Below, one piece after another: positions 17,224 through 25,737 of a stretch of 62,691 bases of DNA. Source of the stretch: Streptomyces albus subsp. albus (GTDB lineage: Bacteria > Actinomycetota > Actinomycetes > Streptomycetales > Streptomycetaceae); contig NZ_JODR01000034.1 of the NCBI RefSeq assembly GCF_000725885.1, forward strand, positions 1 to 62,691, in the 5' to 3' direction. Position numbers and translations under genes: made by a program. The number at the start of each line of letters is the position of its first letter. Position 1 is the first letter of the stretch. The notes beneath the pieces were generated by a model. That model was not told the DNA's origin. It did no database searches and saw nothing but the letters and a program-made list of their open reading frames with translations.

Positions 17224-17580
17224 ACGTTTCGCACCCGTCCGCGTCACTTCCTCGCTCCCGAAGAGGCTGACCGGCTCGACGGGACCGCCGCCCGTGCTGC
17301 CGAACCAGTACGGCAGCCGGGTGCCGGCTCGTCGGCGCCCGCCGAGCGCCGAGTGCGCTCGCCCGGCAGCAACCCCAGCCGCTCAACCCGCGGTCCGCGC
17401 GCACCAACTCCTGCAGCGGCACCCGGCGCGCCGGCGCCGAGGCAGCAGCGGGACGGGACAGGCCCACGCCGGCCGACTCCAGCCGGGACAGAGCGGTCCT
17501 GAGACCCCGGGTCCGACCTCGGCCGACGCCCACGAGAGCCGCCGCGTCCGCGTCCATGCCGCATCACACCCTGCCGATTT

Positions 17581-17606
17581 TGCCGTCTCGGCAACAAAAC
17601 TTGCCG
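17581..17606. promoter_or_regulatory. Operator-like inverted and direct repeats
   Basis: TGCCG-TCT-CGGCA (17581-17593) is a perfect dyad. CGGCAA-N6-TTGCCG (17589-17606) is a second dyad overlapping it, and TTGCCGTCT occurs twice. Such nested repeats are typical of repressor binding sites; no adjacent regulator gene survives. Confidence 0.4.
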
Positions 17607-17610
17607 TCTT

Positions 17611-17629
17611 GGCTGCTTCGGTAGCAGCC
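17611..17629. terminator. Short hairpin with UCGG-type loop
   Basis: GGCTGCT and AGCAGCC form a 7-bp stem around TCGGT. It is about 390 bp after the DUF2637 gene, and could be a terminator or a stem in a lost leader. Confidence 0.35.
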
Positions 17630-18153
17630 TGCGGCCAGGAGGTGATCGCGATGAGCGGCCAGAACCACAGGAGCGCGGACGACCGCAGGGCACACCACAG
17701 CCCGCACGCGACCGTCGCCGAGCGAAACAGCAAGAGACGACATGTCGTACGACGTGGTCGCCCAGCACCTCGTGCCGGCCACCGATCTGGGTGACGAACT
17801 GCGCCCCCGGCGCACAGGACCGGTGGAGACGCAATACCACCCAGCGTCCGTCCCGGTACGCGTCCGACCAGCCATCTCATCCGGGCCCACATTCCCCGCA
17901 CCCGGCCGCTGAACAACAGGGTGGGCGACCGGCCGCACGCGTCACCCGTGCCGTCCCCCGCAAAGATCAAACGCCTCACCGGGACGGCACCCGGCTGTCG
18001 CACGAAGCGGGACTCACCAACGACCGCACCAGCGCCTTCCGCGCCCGGACCGCCGGCCGCATCACCGACCGCAGCGCCCTCCGACGAAGGCGTCTCGCAC
18101 GTTGACGAAATCCATCACAAGACGATCCACTCGGTGCACCAGGGAGCAGCCGC

Positions 18154-19038
18154 ATGACGCACAGCCACACCACCGAAATCGACTGGGAAGCGCTCGGTTC
18201 CGCGCTGGAACGCGAAGCCGAACTGCACCTGCCCGCGCTGGAGGCGGCGACGGACTGGCTGCACGGCCTGCTGGGCACCGTCGAAGCGGACGAGGGCGGA
18301 ACAGTCACCCGAATACTCGACATCGGCAGCGGGCCGGGCGTCATCAGCTGTCTGCTCGCCCGCCGCTTCACCGGGGCCGAGGTCGTCGCCGTCGACCAGG
18401 CGCCCGGACTGCTGCGGCGCACCCACGACCGAGCGGTCGCCCAAGGGGTGGGCGACCGGGTCACCGCCGAGCGGGCCGACCTGCCCGACGACCTGCCCGG
18501 CCTCGGCTCCGCCGAACTGATATGGACCAGCCATGCCGTACACCACCTCGGCGACCAGCAGGCGGCACTCGACGCCCTCGCCGCACGGCTGCGTCCCGGC
18601 GGTCTCCTGGCGGTGGCCGAGCGCGGCCTGACCCCCCGCTTCCTGCCCCGCGACATCGGCACCGGTCGCCCCGGACTCCAGGCACGACTCGACGCGGCCA
18701 TGGAAGAGAGTTTCTCCGAGATGCGCGCCGACCTGCCGGGCTCGGTCTCGACGGTGGAGGACTGGCCCGCCATGCTGTCCGGCGCCGGACTTATACCCAC
18801 CGGCAGCCGCACCTTCCTCGTCGACCACCCGGCCCCCCTGGGCGCGGCCGGCCGCGAACATCTGCACCACTCGCTGACCCGCCTCCGCGGCATGCTGGCG
18901 ACCCACCTCGCCGAGGAGGACCTCACCACCCTCGACGCCCTGGTGGACCCCGACGCCCCGACGGGCATCCTGTGGCGGCCCGACGCCTTCTACCTGACGG
19001 CCACCACCGTCCACACGGCGCGCGCCTGCGCCCACTGA
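18154..19038 (+). CDS. Class I SAM-dependent methyltransferase
   Basis: A 294-residue protein with motif I RILDIGSGPGVISCLLA near residue 55, an acidic strand end EVVAVDQAPGL, and the post-II segment ELIWTSHAVHHLGDQQAAL followed by LRPGGLLAVAE. This is the common small-molecule or ubiquinone-type methyltransferase fold; the substrate is not predictable. AGGGAG precedes ATG. The neighbours do not form a pathway, so no biosynthetic role is assigned. Confidence 0.85.
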   Translation: MTHSHTTEIDWEALGSALEREAELHLPALEAATDWLHGLLGTVEADEGGTVTRILDIGSGPGVISCLLARRFTGAEVVAVDQAPGLLRRTHDRAVAQGVGDRVTAERADLPDDLPGLGSAELIWTSHAVHHLGDQQAALDALAARLRPGGLLAVAERGLTPRFLPRDIGTGRPGLQARLDAAMEESFSEMRADLPGSVSTVEDWPAMLSGAGLIPTGSRTFLVDHPAPLGAAGREHLHHSLTRLRGMLATHLAEEDLTTLDALVDPDAPTGILWRPDAFYLTATTVHTARACAH

Positions 19039-19077
19039 CACACAGGGTTCACGGAGCCCCCTGGAGGACCGTCACCG

Positions 19078-19099
19078 CCCCGCCGGACAGCCGGCGGGG
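19078..19099 (+). terminator. Hairpin after methyltransferase gene
   Basis: CCCCGCCGG and CCGGCGGGG form a perfect 9-bp stem with an ACAG loop, 40 bp after the stop codon. Confidence 0.6.
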
Positions 19100-19166
19100 C
19101 CCCCGGGCTCCCCAGGCACTGTGGCGCTCTTGCGGCGGCACAGCGGCGTGTAGTGCGCTGACGCCC

Positions 19167-19348
19167 ATGAGAAAGAGAAGCGTCACCACGCTGATCGCCG
19201 CCCTCGCCGCGGCCTCCCTTCTCTCCGGTACACCGGCCCCCCCCAGGCTCAGGCCGCCGGGTCCGCCACCGGCAGGCCGTCGCCCGACGCACCCGCCCGC
19301 CTGGGCTTCGATCTGGACACCGTCACGATCCCGCAGCTCCAGGCCCGC
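19167..19348 (+). other. Frameshifted signal-peptide segment of the amidase
   Basis: ATG 19167 opens MRKRSVTTLIAALAAASLLSG, a clear Sec signal start, but its frame diverges from the amidase at a run of eight C (19237-19244). Adding one C would continue as TPAPPQAQAAG, a normal signal-peptidase site, and on into the amidase. No other start codon lies in the amidase frame upstream of 19349. Confidence 0.7.
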
Positions 19349-20761
19349 ATGGCGGACGGTTCGCTGACCTCCTCGGCCCTGACCGCCGCCTATCTGTGGC
19401 GGATCGAAAAGACCGACCCGAAGATCAACGCGGTGCTGCGCACCGACCCGACAGCGCTGCGGCAGGCAGCCGCCAGCGACGCCCGCCACCGGCACGGCCG
19501 CAGCCGCGGGCCGCTCGACGGCATCCCCGTCCTCCTCAAGGACAACATCAACACCCGCGGCCTGGCCACCACAGCCGGATCGCTCGCCCTGGCCGGTGAC
19601 CCGCCGGACACCGACGCGGCCCTGGTGTCACGTCTGCGACGCGCCGGAGCGGTGATTCTCGGCAAGACGAACCTGTCGGAGTGGGCCAATTTCCGCGCGG
19701 CAAAACCGACGTCCGGGTGGTCGGCCGTCGGCGGACAGACTCGCAACCCCTACGTGCTGGACCGCAACCCGTGCGGCTCGTCCTCCGGTTCGGCAGCCGC
19801 ACTGGCCGCCTCGCTCTCCCAGGTCGCGATCGGCACCGAGACGGACGGATCCATCGTCTGCCCGGCCGGGATGAACGGGGTGGTGGGCCACAAGCCCACT
19901 CTCGGCCTGGTCAGCCAGGAGGGCGTCGTTCCCATCTCCGCCGAACAGGACACCGCCGGCCCGATGGCACGCAATGTGACCGACACCGCGCTCACCCTGT
20001 CGGTACTCAGCGGCGGCAAAACCTCACCTCTCGGCGGCACGGCCCGCACCGGGGTCTCCCCGGCACAGCACCCGCACAACGAGAGTCTGCGGGGCAAGCG
20101 CATCGGTCTGTGGCGGCTCCCGTCACTCGGACCGGACGTGGACGCCGTGATGACCGCCACGGCGAAAAAGCTGCGCCAGGCGGGCGGCACCGTCGTGGAG
20201 GTGACACCCCCGTACCAGCAACGCCTCGCCGAGTTGGAGTTCCCCGCGCTGCTGAGCGAGTTCCACCGGGACATCGACGCCTACCTCGCCACCCGGCACG
20301 GGCCGCGGAACCTCGCCGCACTGATCGAGTTCAACCGTGCCCACCCCGAAGAGCGCACGTGCTTCGCCGGCCAGGAACTGTTCGAGCAGGCTCTCGCCGC
20401 CCCGCCGACCACCGACCCCGGATACCGGGCGATGCGCGCCGAGCTGAAGGACCTCTCCCGCCGCTCGATCGACGAGACCATGGCGGCCCACCGCCTGGAC
20501 GCCATCGCCTCACCGACGAACCCGCCGGCCTGGACCACCGACTGCGCCCGGGGCGACAACGACGTCATCCCCTCCTCCACCCCCGCAGCCGTGGCCGGCT
20601 ACCCGTCCCTGTCCGTCCCCGCAGGGACCGTCGGCAAGCTCCCGGTGGGAGTTCTCCTGATGTCCGGCAACCACCAGGACACCGAACTGCTCTCCCTGGG
20701 CGCAGCCGTGGAAAACCGCCTCCACGCCTGGCGGCCCCCGCAGTACCTGCCGCACAACTGA
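19349..20761 (+). CDS. Amidase-signature hydrolase, N-terminus disrupted
   Basis: A 470-residue intact frame carrying the amidase signature: catalytic Lys in PVLLKDNINT, the Gly/Ser stretch NPCGSSSGSAAALAA with the cis-Ser, and nucleophile Ser in GTETDGSIVCPA. The family cleaves C-N bonds of amides by a Ser-cisSer-Lys triad. It was evidently exported, because a signal peptide is encoded immediately upstream in another frame. Starting at 19349 would give a cytoplasmic protein missing the first ~20 mature residues. It may be non-functional, or the single-base difference in the C run may be a sequencing error. Confidence 0.8.
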   Translation: MADGSLTSSALTAAYLWRIEKTDPKINAVLRTDPTALRQAAASDARHRHGRSRGPLDGIPVLLKDNINTRGLATTAGSLALAGDPPDTDAALVSRLRRAGAVILGKTNLSEWANFRAAKPTSGWSAVGGQTRNPYVLDRNPCGSSSGSAAALAASLSQVAIGTETDGSIVCPAGMNGVVGHKPTLGLVSQEGVVPISAEQDTAGPMARNVTDTALTLSVLSGGKTSPLGGTARTGVSPAQHPHNESLRGKRIGLWRLPSLGPDVDAVMTATAKKLRQAGGTVVEVTPPYQQRLAELEFPALLSEFHRDIDAYLATRHGPRNLAALIEFNRAHPEERTCFAGQELFEQALAAPPTTDPGYRAMRAELKDLSRRSIDETMAAHRLDAIASPTNPPAWTTDCARGDNDVIPSSTPAAVAGYPSLSVPAGTVGKLPVGVLLMSGNHQDTELLSLGAAVENRLHAWRPPQYLPHN

Positions 20762-20804
20762 ACCCCGCGGCAGACACCGACGCGGGAAGAGTCCGGGCAA
20801 CGAA

Positions 20805-20837
20805 AAATCCCGCCGATCCGAAAGATCGGCGGGATTT
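20805..20837. terminator. Bidirectional terminator
   Basis: AAATCCCGCCGATC and its exact complement form a perfect 14-bp stem with a 5-nt loop, flanked by A-run and T-run. It sits between the rightward amidase and the leftward tRNA gene and can stop both. Confidence 0.85.
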
Positions 20838-20843
20838 CCGCTG

Positions 20844-20917
20844 TGGACCTGAGGGGATTTGAACCCCTGACCCTCTCGTTGCGAACGAGATGCGCTACCG
20901 GACTGCGCCACAGGCCC
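20844..20917 (-). tRNA. tRNA-Ala (anticodon CGC)
   Basis: A 74-nt cloverleaf on the minus strand. Acceptor GGGCCTG pairs with CAGGTCC (one G-T) and the discriminator is A. The anticodon stem TCTCG/CGAGA encloses TTCGCAA with anticodon CGC, and the T-arm is GGGGTTCAAATCCCC. CCA is not encoded. It reads GCG, an abundant codon at this GC content. It marks the boundary between variable genes to the left and the conserved core to the right. Confidence 0.95.
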
Positions 20918-20990
20918 TTGCGACGGGTGAAACCTTAGCATCCCCGTCGGGCAGGGAGGAAATCCGCTGCGGTGCTGGTCACGGGCGCGG

Positions 20991-22400
20991 TCATTCGTTG
21001 GCGGCGCGGGGGCGGTCCTCGTACTGGTCGAACAGGGGGGTGCGCTCTCTCCCGCGCGGGTGGCGCGGGCGGGCGGTCTCGTCGGCGGCGCCGTCCGCGG
21101 GCTGGGGCTCGGCCGCCGGGACGGTGCTGGAGCGGGCGGAGCTCCAGGCGTCCGGCGCCTCCAGGTCGACGCCGCGGGTGGCGCGAGGGGCCACCGGGGC
21201 GCTCACATAGGTGGGCAGCGGGACGGGGACCGGGTCCCAGCCTTCGCCGTCGGAGGAGTCACGGTCACGGGCGCGCTGCTGGTCGACCCACTCGGCGTGG
21301 TCGGTCTGCTCGACCAGCGCGCGCCGCTCGGCGGCCTCCTGCTCCTCCGTACGGGCCCTCGCGGCCTGCCGGGCGTCCCGGGCACCGTCCTGACGGCGCT
21401 GGGGCCGCTGGGGGTGACCGCCGGCGGCTGCCTGCCCCTCTCCGGGCGTACGGTCCGCGTGCGCGTCGCCACGGCCGGAGCGAGGCCGCTGCGGCCCCCG
21501 CCCGGCGGGGCGTGCGGCAGCGCGGGCGGAGGCGCCCGGCTCGGTGTCGGCTTCTTCGGCCGGAGCGGAGCGCCGCTGTCCGGCGGGCTGGGAGTCCCTT
21601 GCGCCGGGCCGGCGCGCGTGCAGGGTGCGGGCGGCCTCCTCCGCACGGCGCCGGTCCATCGCGAGGAGGAAGCGGCGCCGTTCCTGGATGCGGAGGTAGA
21701 CGATGTACGCGCTCAGCAGGACGGCGGGGATCGCCGGCACCCACAGGAGCGCGATTCCCTGTACAGCGGCGACGACGCTGCCCATGGTGAACGCCAGGAA
21801 CAGCATCATGGTCGTGCGGCGACGCCGTGCGAGCAGTTTGGCGCGTTTGGCCTGCTTGACGCGCCTGCCTTCGAGGGCGGCGGCACGCGCCTCGGCCGAC
21901 TGCCGGCGGTCGGCTTCCGCATGGCTGCCGGCCGGGCGGGCGGCACCCTCCTGCGGTGAGGCGCCGGACGTGCCACGGTGAGCGCGCGCTTCCGGCAGGA
22001 CTTCCGTGAGCGCCTCGGAGCCGGGGACCTCGATCATGGTCTTGGGGTCGGCGAAGGCCCGGACGTCCACCGCTTCCTCGGTGGCGTCCGGATCGCTCCG
22101 GTACCCGTCACCGTCGTACCCGGCGTACTCCTCGTACGCGCCGGCCTGGCCGCTCTCGGCGTCGGCCTCCGGCGCGTACGGGTCGTCGGCCGCCCACCCT
22201 TCGCGTGCCCGGCGCCGCTCCGCGGCCCGCGCATAGCGACGCTCCATTCCGGCCTTGCCCGACAACAGGCGGATGGCGGTGCTGAAGCGTTCCGTCGGAC
22301 GGGCTTCGTTCAGCTCGTCCTGCCGGCGAAGCCACATCGGCACCAAGTAGGCGGCCCAGGCCCCGACGATGACTGCGTAGATGAGGCCACTGCTGCTCAC
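20991..22400 (-). CDS. sepX: SepX/GlpR-like divisome membrane protein
   Basis: A 469-residue protein. The N-terminal membrane helix SGLIYAVIVGAWAAYLVPMWL is followed by the conserved RRQDELNEARPTERFSTAIR. A second helix pair lies near residue 230 (MLFLAFTMGSVVAAV, LLWVPAIPAVLLSAYIVYL), with long charged disordered regions on both sides. Published work describes SepX as an actinobacterial membrane protein needed for cross-walls and sporulation septa in Streptomyces, and the corynebacterial GlpR as the membrane partner of Glp; glp is four genes upstream here. The start is GTG 22400, with TACCGT six bases before it, suggesting a leaderless message. GACAC, the WhiA core motif, occurs at 22451-22455. 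Confidence 0.88.
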   Translation of the reverse strand: MSSSGLIYAVIVGAWAAYLVPMWLRRQDELNEARPTERFSTAIRLLSGKAGMERRYARAAERRRAREGWAADDPYAPEADAESGQAGAYEEYAGYDGDGYRSDPDATEEAVDVRAFADPKTMIEVPGSEALTEVLPEARAHRGTSGASPQEGAARPAGSHAEADRRQSAEARAAALEGRRVKQAKRAKLLARRRRTTMMLFLAFTMGSVVAAVQGIALLWVPAIPAVLLSAYIVYLRIQERRRFLLAMDRRRAEEAARTLHARRPGARDSQPAGQRRSAPAEEADTEPGASARAAARPAGRGPQRPRSGRGDAHADRTPGEGQAAAGGHPQRPQRRQDGARDARQAARARTEEQEAAERRALVEQTDHAEWVDQQRARDRDSSDGEGWDPVPVPLPTYVSAPVAPRATRGVDLEAPDAWSSARSSTVPAAEPQPADGAADETARPRHPRGRERTPLFDQYEDRPRAANE

Positions 22401-22571
22401 CCTCACACGGTAGAGGGGATCGCGTGAGCCCATCTGCCAAATAGCCCGGTGTGTCGCACGATCTGGCTGTTCTCTCCACCTTTTTTTGTGATTGCTGTCG
22501 CCGGGAATACGGAAATGGCAGACAGATGCGGGTAAATCCCCGGTGGATCACGCGGAACACAATTCGAACGT
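22401..22571. other. AT-rich spacer before sepX
   Basis: It is unusually AT-rich for this genome (runs such as TTTTTTT and AACAATAAAATAA-like words on the minus strand). It probably holds a separate sepX promoter at the end of the Glp operon. Confidence 0.45.
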
Positions 22572-23201
22572 TTATTTTATTTCTGTCGAGCGGCCGGGCC
22601 GCGACCGGTGCCACCGGGTCAGCAGCCCCTCGGGGACCTCCTCCGCCGTCAGGGCGAACACCAAATGGTCACGCCACGCGCCGTCGATGTGCAGATAGCG
22701 CGGCCGGGTTCCCTCCTGGCGGAAACCGAGCTTCTCCACGACCCGCCGGCTGGGAGCGTTCTCCGGCCGGATGCACACCTCGATACGGTGCAGCCCGACG
22801 GACCGGAAACAGTGGTCCACGGCGAGCGCGACGGCTGTCGGCATGACGCCCCGTCCGGCCACCTCCCGGTCGATCCAGTACCCGATGTGCCCGGAGCACA
22901 TCGACCCCCAGGTGATGCCCGCGACAGTCAGCTGTCCGACCAGCCTGTCCTCGTACTCCACGACGAACGGGAGCATCCGTCCGGCGTGGGCCTCCGCCCG
23001 CAGATGGCGCACCATCTGGCGGTAGGTGGGACGGCGCGGCGGCAGATGGCCCGGCGGCGGAGGCGGGATCGTCGCCTCCCACGGGCGCAGCCAGTCACGG
23101 TTCCGCTGGTTGACCTCGCGCCAGGCACGCTGGTCGCGCGCTCTTATGGGACGGAGAACCGTGGCCCCGTCCGCCAGCTGGATCGGCCACGGCGCGTTCA
23201 G
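22572..23201 (-). CDS. RimJ/RimL-type GNAT acetyltransferase with likely CTG start
   Basis: A 209-residue GNAT protein. From the start it reads NAPWPIQLADG and LRPIRARDQRAWREVN, with the acetyl-CoA loop EVAGRGVMPTAVALAVDH and NAPSRRVVEKLGFRQEG, as in ribosomal-protein acetyltransferases. No ATG, GTG or TTG lies in this frame upstream of residue 63, although the essential first strands are encoded there. CTG at 23201 overlaps the mogA stop (CTGA) and has AGGGGA nine bases before it, so CTG initiation is likely. An ATG at 23015 would give a broken domain. Confidence 0.8.
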   Translation of the reverse strand: MNAPWPIQLADGATVLRPIRARDQRAWREVNQRNRDWLRPWEATIPPPPPGHLPPRRPTYRQMVRHLRAEAHAGRMLPFVVEYEDRLVGQLTVAGITWGSMCSGHIGYWIDREVAGRGVMPTAVALAVDHCFRSVGLHRIEVCIRPENAPSRRVVEKLGFRQEGTRPRYLHIDGAWRDHLVFALTAEEVPEGLLTRWHRSRPGRSTEIK

Positions 23202-23824
23202 CGCGGGTCGTCCCCTCTGGGTGCAGCGGACACGGACGCATCCGGCTGCGACGTCGTGGCCGGCTGTGCGGAGGACTCGGCGGGGGGCTGCGGGTGGTCG
23301 CCGCCGTGCAGCTGGTCGACGGCGTGCGGCAGCAGACCCGCCAGAACCGCCAGACCGTCCTTGACGCCGCCGGTGGAGCCCGGCAGGTTGACGATGAGTG
23401 TCCGGCCTGCGACACCCGCCACGCCCCGCGAGAGAGCCGCTGTGGGGACCTTGGTGCGCCCTTCCGCGCGGATGGCCTCGGCGATGCCGGGAATCTCGTG
23501 GTCCAGGAGTGAGCGGGTCATCTCCGGGGTGCGGTCGGTCGGGGAGATGCCGGTACCGCCGGTGGTGAGAACGACCGCGTAGCCGGACCGCACGGCCTCC
23601 TGGAGCAACTCACGGACGGGCTCCCCGTCGGGCACGACCTTCGGCCCGTCCACCGCGAACCCCATGACGCGCAGCCCCTCGACGAGCAGGGGGCCGCCCT
23701 TGTCCTCGTACACCCCCGCGGAGGCGCGGTTGGAGGCTGTCACGGCGAGGGCGCGGTACGGGACCGCCGTACCGTCCGTGCCGTGCGCGTGGCCGCCGCC
23801 CGCGTGCTGGTGGGTACCGCTCAT
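23198..23824 (-). CDS. mogA: MogA/MoaB-family molybdopterin adenylyltransferase
   Basis: A 208-residue protein. The molybdopterin-binding fold shows ALAVTASNRASAGVYEDKGGP, VVLTTGGTGISPTDRTPE (the TTGGTG core) and NLPGSTGGVKDGLAVL. It adenylates molybdopterin before metal insertion. An N-terminal His-rich tag (HQHAGGGHAHG) and a Pro/Ser-rich C-terminal tail of ~40 residues flank the domain. It overlaps moaC by 4 bp (ATGA) and the acetyltransferase by 3-4 bp: tight translational coupling. Confidence 0.92.
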   Translation of the reverse strand: MSGTHQHAGGGHAHGTDGTAVPYRALAVTASNRASAGVYEDKGGPLLVEGLRVMGFAVDGPKVVPDGEPVRELLQEAVRSGYAVVLTTGGTGISPTDRTPEMTRSLLDHEIPGIAEAIRAEGRTKVPTAALSRGVAGVAGRTLIVNLPGSTGGVKDGLAVLAGLLPHAVDQLHGGDHPQPPAESSAQPATTSQPDASVSAAPRGDDPR

Positions 23825-24327
23825 GCCCTCTCCTCACCCGTGCGCGGCTCACGGGTCCAGTGCCCCGACCTGCCGCCGGTCTTCTCCTCCACTTTGACGT
23901 CCGTGATGGCGGCCGACTTGTCGACCGCCTTCACCATGTCGATGACCGTCAAAGCGGCGACCGTAACCGCCGTGAGAGCTTCCATTTCGACGCCTGTGCG
24001 GTCGGTGGTCTTCACCTGGGCGGCGATCTCCACCGCGTCATCGGCGACCGACAGATCGACCTTCACACCGGAGACCGCGAGAGGGTGGCACAGCGGGATG
24101 AGTTCCGGTGTCTTCTTGGCGCCCATGATGCCCGCGATGCGCGCGGTGGCCAACGCGTCCCCCTTGGGCACACCGTCGCCGCGCAGAAGAGCGACGACCT
24201 GCGGGGAGACGAGCACGCGTCCGGTGGCGCGGGCCGTCCTCGCAGTGACGTCCTTCTCGGACACGTCGACCATCCGGGCGGCCCCGGAATCGTCGACATG
24301 GGTGAGGTGCTGCTGGGGGCTGGTCAT
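23821..24327 (-). CDS. moaC: Cyclic pyranopterin monophosphate synthase
   Basis: 168 residues with MVDVSEKDVTARTARA, IAGIMGAKKTPELIPLCHPL and VEMEALTAVTVAALTVIDM-type signatures covering the MoaC active site. It converts the MoaA product to cyclic pyranopterin monophosphate in molybdenum cofactor synthesis. It lies between glp (66 bp) and mogA (overlapping) in the same operon. Start ATG 24327. Confidence 0.95.
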   Translation of the reverse strand: MTSPQQHLTHVDDSGAARMVDVSEKDVTARTARATGRVLVSPQVVALLRGDGVPKGDALATARIAGIMGAKKTPELIPLCHPLAVSGVKVDLSVADDAVEIAAQVKTTDRTGVEMEALTAVTVAALTVIDMVKAVDKSAAITDVKVEEKTGGRSGHWTREPRTGEERA

Positions 24328-24393
24328 GGTTCTCCCGGTCCGGTGCTGTGCCCAGACACGGTACCGGCAGCGGCAAGGGCACTGTCCGGCACG

Positions 24394-25734
24394 TCAGTCC
24401 AGGGGCACGACCGTCACCTCGTCCCCCGGCTTCAGCCGCCCGGTCTTCTCCGGGATGTCGATGAGCGCATTCGCCTGTGCGAGCGCGCCGATCAGATGGG
24501 AGCCCGCACCGCCGACGGCGCTGACGGTGCCCAATTCGTCGTCCCCGTCCGCGGGCGGCGTGTAGGCACCCCGCAGGAACTGACGCTTCCCCTCGGGGGA
24601 GCTGACCGGTGTCTCTCCGGTCAGTCGTGCGCGCACCGAGGGGCGCCGGACGGGCTCCTGTCCCATCAGGGTGCGCAGAGCGGGACGGACGAACAGTTCG
24701 AAGGATACGTACGCACTCACCGGATTGCCCGGAAGGGTGAGAATCGGCGTACGGTCCGGGCCGATCAGCCCGAAGCCCTGGGGCTTGCCGGGCTGCATGG
24801 CCAGCCGGCGGAACTCCACCACGTCACCGGCGCCGTCACGTTCGTCCTCGCCCTCCACGGCGAACGCCTCCACCCGGGAGAGCGCCTCCTTGACGACGTC
24901 GTAGGCACCGACGCTGACCCCGCCGCTGGTGACGACGAGGTCGGCACGGATCAGCTGGTCCTCGATGGTGGACCGCAGGGTCTCCGCGTCGTCGGCGACC
25001 GCTCCGACCCGGTAGGGGATGGCGCCGGCCGCGCGGGCCGCCGCGGTCAGCACGAAGCTGTTGGCGTCGTGAATCTGCCCGGGCCCCAAAGGTTCCCCGG
25101 GCGCCACCAGTTCGCTGCCCGTGGACAGTACGACCACGCGGGGGCGCGGGCGTACGGTGACCGAGCCGCGGCCGATGGCCGCCAGCAGGCCCACCTGGGC
25201 GGGTCCGAGTACCGTGCCCGCCTTGAGTGCCACGGTGCCGGGCCGTACATCGCTGCCCTTGACCCGTACGTGCTGTCCGGCGACGACCGGACGGTGCACC
25301 CGTACCTGCCCGGTGGCGTCCTGCGGAGCGCTGCTGTGCGCCCGCATGGCGTCGGCCGGGCCGCCGCCCGTGCCGCCGTCCGTCCACTCGACCGGCACCA
25401 CGGCCTCGGCCCCGGGCGGCAGGGGGGCGCCGGTCATGATGCGTGCCGCCTGGCCGGACGCGACCGTGGGAAGTCCGGTGCTCCCGGCGGCGACGTCACC
25501 GATGACGCCGAGCACCGCGGGGAACTCCTCACTGGCCCCCTCCACGTCCGCGATGCGCACCGCGTAGCCGTCCATGGAGCTGTTGTCGAACGGCGGGAGG
25601 GCTGTCGGGACGACGACGTCGTCGACCAGCACACAGCCCTGCGCGTCCAGCAGGTTCAGCTCGATGGGATCCAGCGGGCGGACGCTGCGGAGGATGTCCT
25701 CCAGGTGCTCGTCGACGGACCAGGTCTCGCTCAA
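24394..25734 (-). CDS. glp: Gephyrin-like molybdotransferase Glp (MoeA family)
   Basis: A 446-residue MoeA-type protein with DGYAVR, RIMTGAPLPPGAEAVV, VLSTGSELV, the LVVTSGGVSVGAYD molybdopterin-binding segment and LPGNPVSAYVSFELF. It inserts molybdate into adenylylated molybdopterin. In corynebacteria the same protein type has been shown to act with a membrane receptor and SepF in division; the linked sepX-like gene makes that second role plausible here. It starts 3 bp after galU ends. Confidence 0.93.
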   Translation of the reverse strand: MSETWSVDEHLEDILRSVRPLDPIELNLLDAQGCVLVDDVVVPTALPPFDNSSMDGYAVRIADVEGASEEFPAVLGVIGDVAAGSTGLPTVASGQAARIMTGAPLPPGAEAVVPVEWTDGGTGGGPADAMRAHSSAPQDATGQVRVHRPVVAGQHVRVKGSDVRPGTVALKAGTVLGPAQVGLLAAIGRGSVTVRPRPRVVVLSTGSELVAPGEPLGPGQIHDANSFVLTAAARAAGAIPYRVGAVADDAETLRSTIEDQLIRADLVVTSGGVSVGAYDVVKEALSRVEAFAVEGEDERDGAGDVVEFRRLAMQPGKPQGFGLIGPDRTPILTLPGNPVSAYVSFELFVRPALRTLMGQEPVRRPSVRARLTGETPVSSPEGKRQFLRGAYTPPADGDDELGTVSAVGGAGSHLIGALAQANALIDIPEKTGRLKPGDEVTVVPLD

Positions 25735-25737
25735 GAC

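Larger units (their letters stand above)
17224..18153. other. 930-bp stretch without a supportable gene
   Basis: No frame on either strand shows a convincing domain. A leftward frame around 17440-17557 (MDADAAALVGVGRG) faintly recalls a winged-helix start, and a 56-codon rightward frame at 17742-17912 (MSYDVVAQHLVPATDLGDE) has AAGAGA upstream. Neither is long or clean enough to call. Repeats and a hairpin at 17581-17629 suggest the control region of a lost or degraded gene. Confidence 0.5.

Noticed and set aside
17742..17912. 56-codon rightward frame MSYDVVAQHLVPATDLG
   Set aside because: A reasonable upstream AAGAGA but too short, unrecognised and in a degenerate region; mentioned in the gap entry only.
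20844..20917. tRNA-Ala as an integration site for the accessory genes on its left
   Set aside because: No second copy of its 3' end was found in the window.
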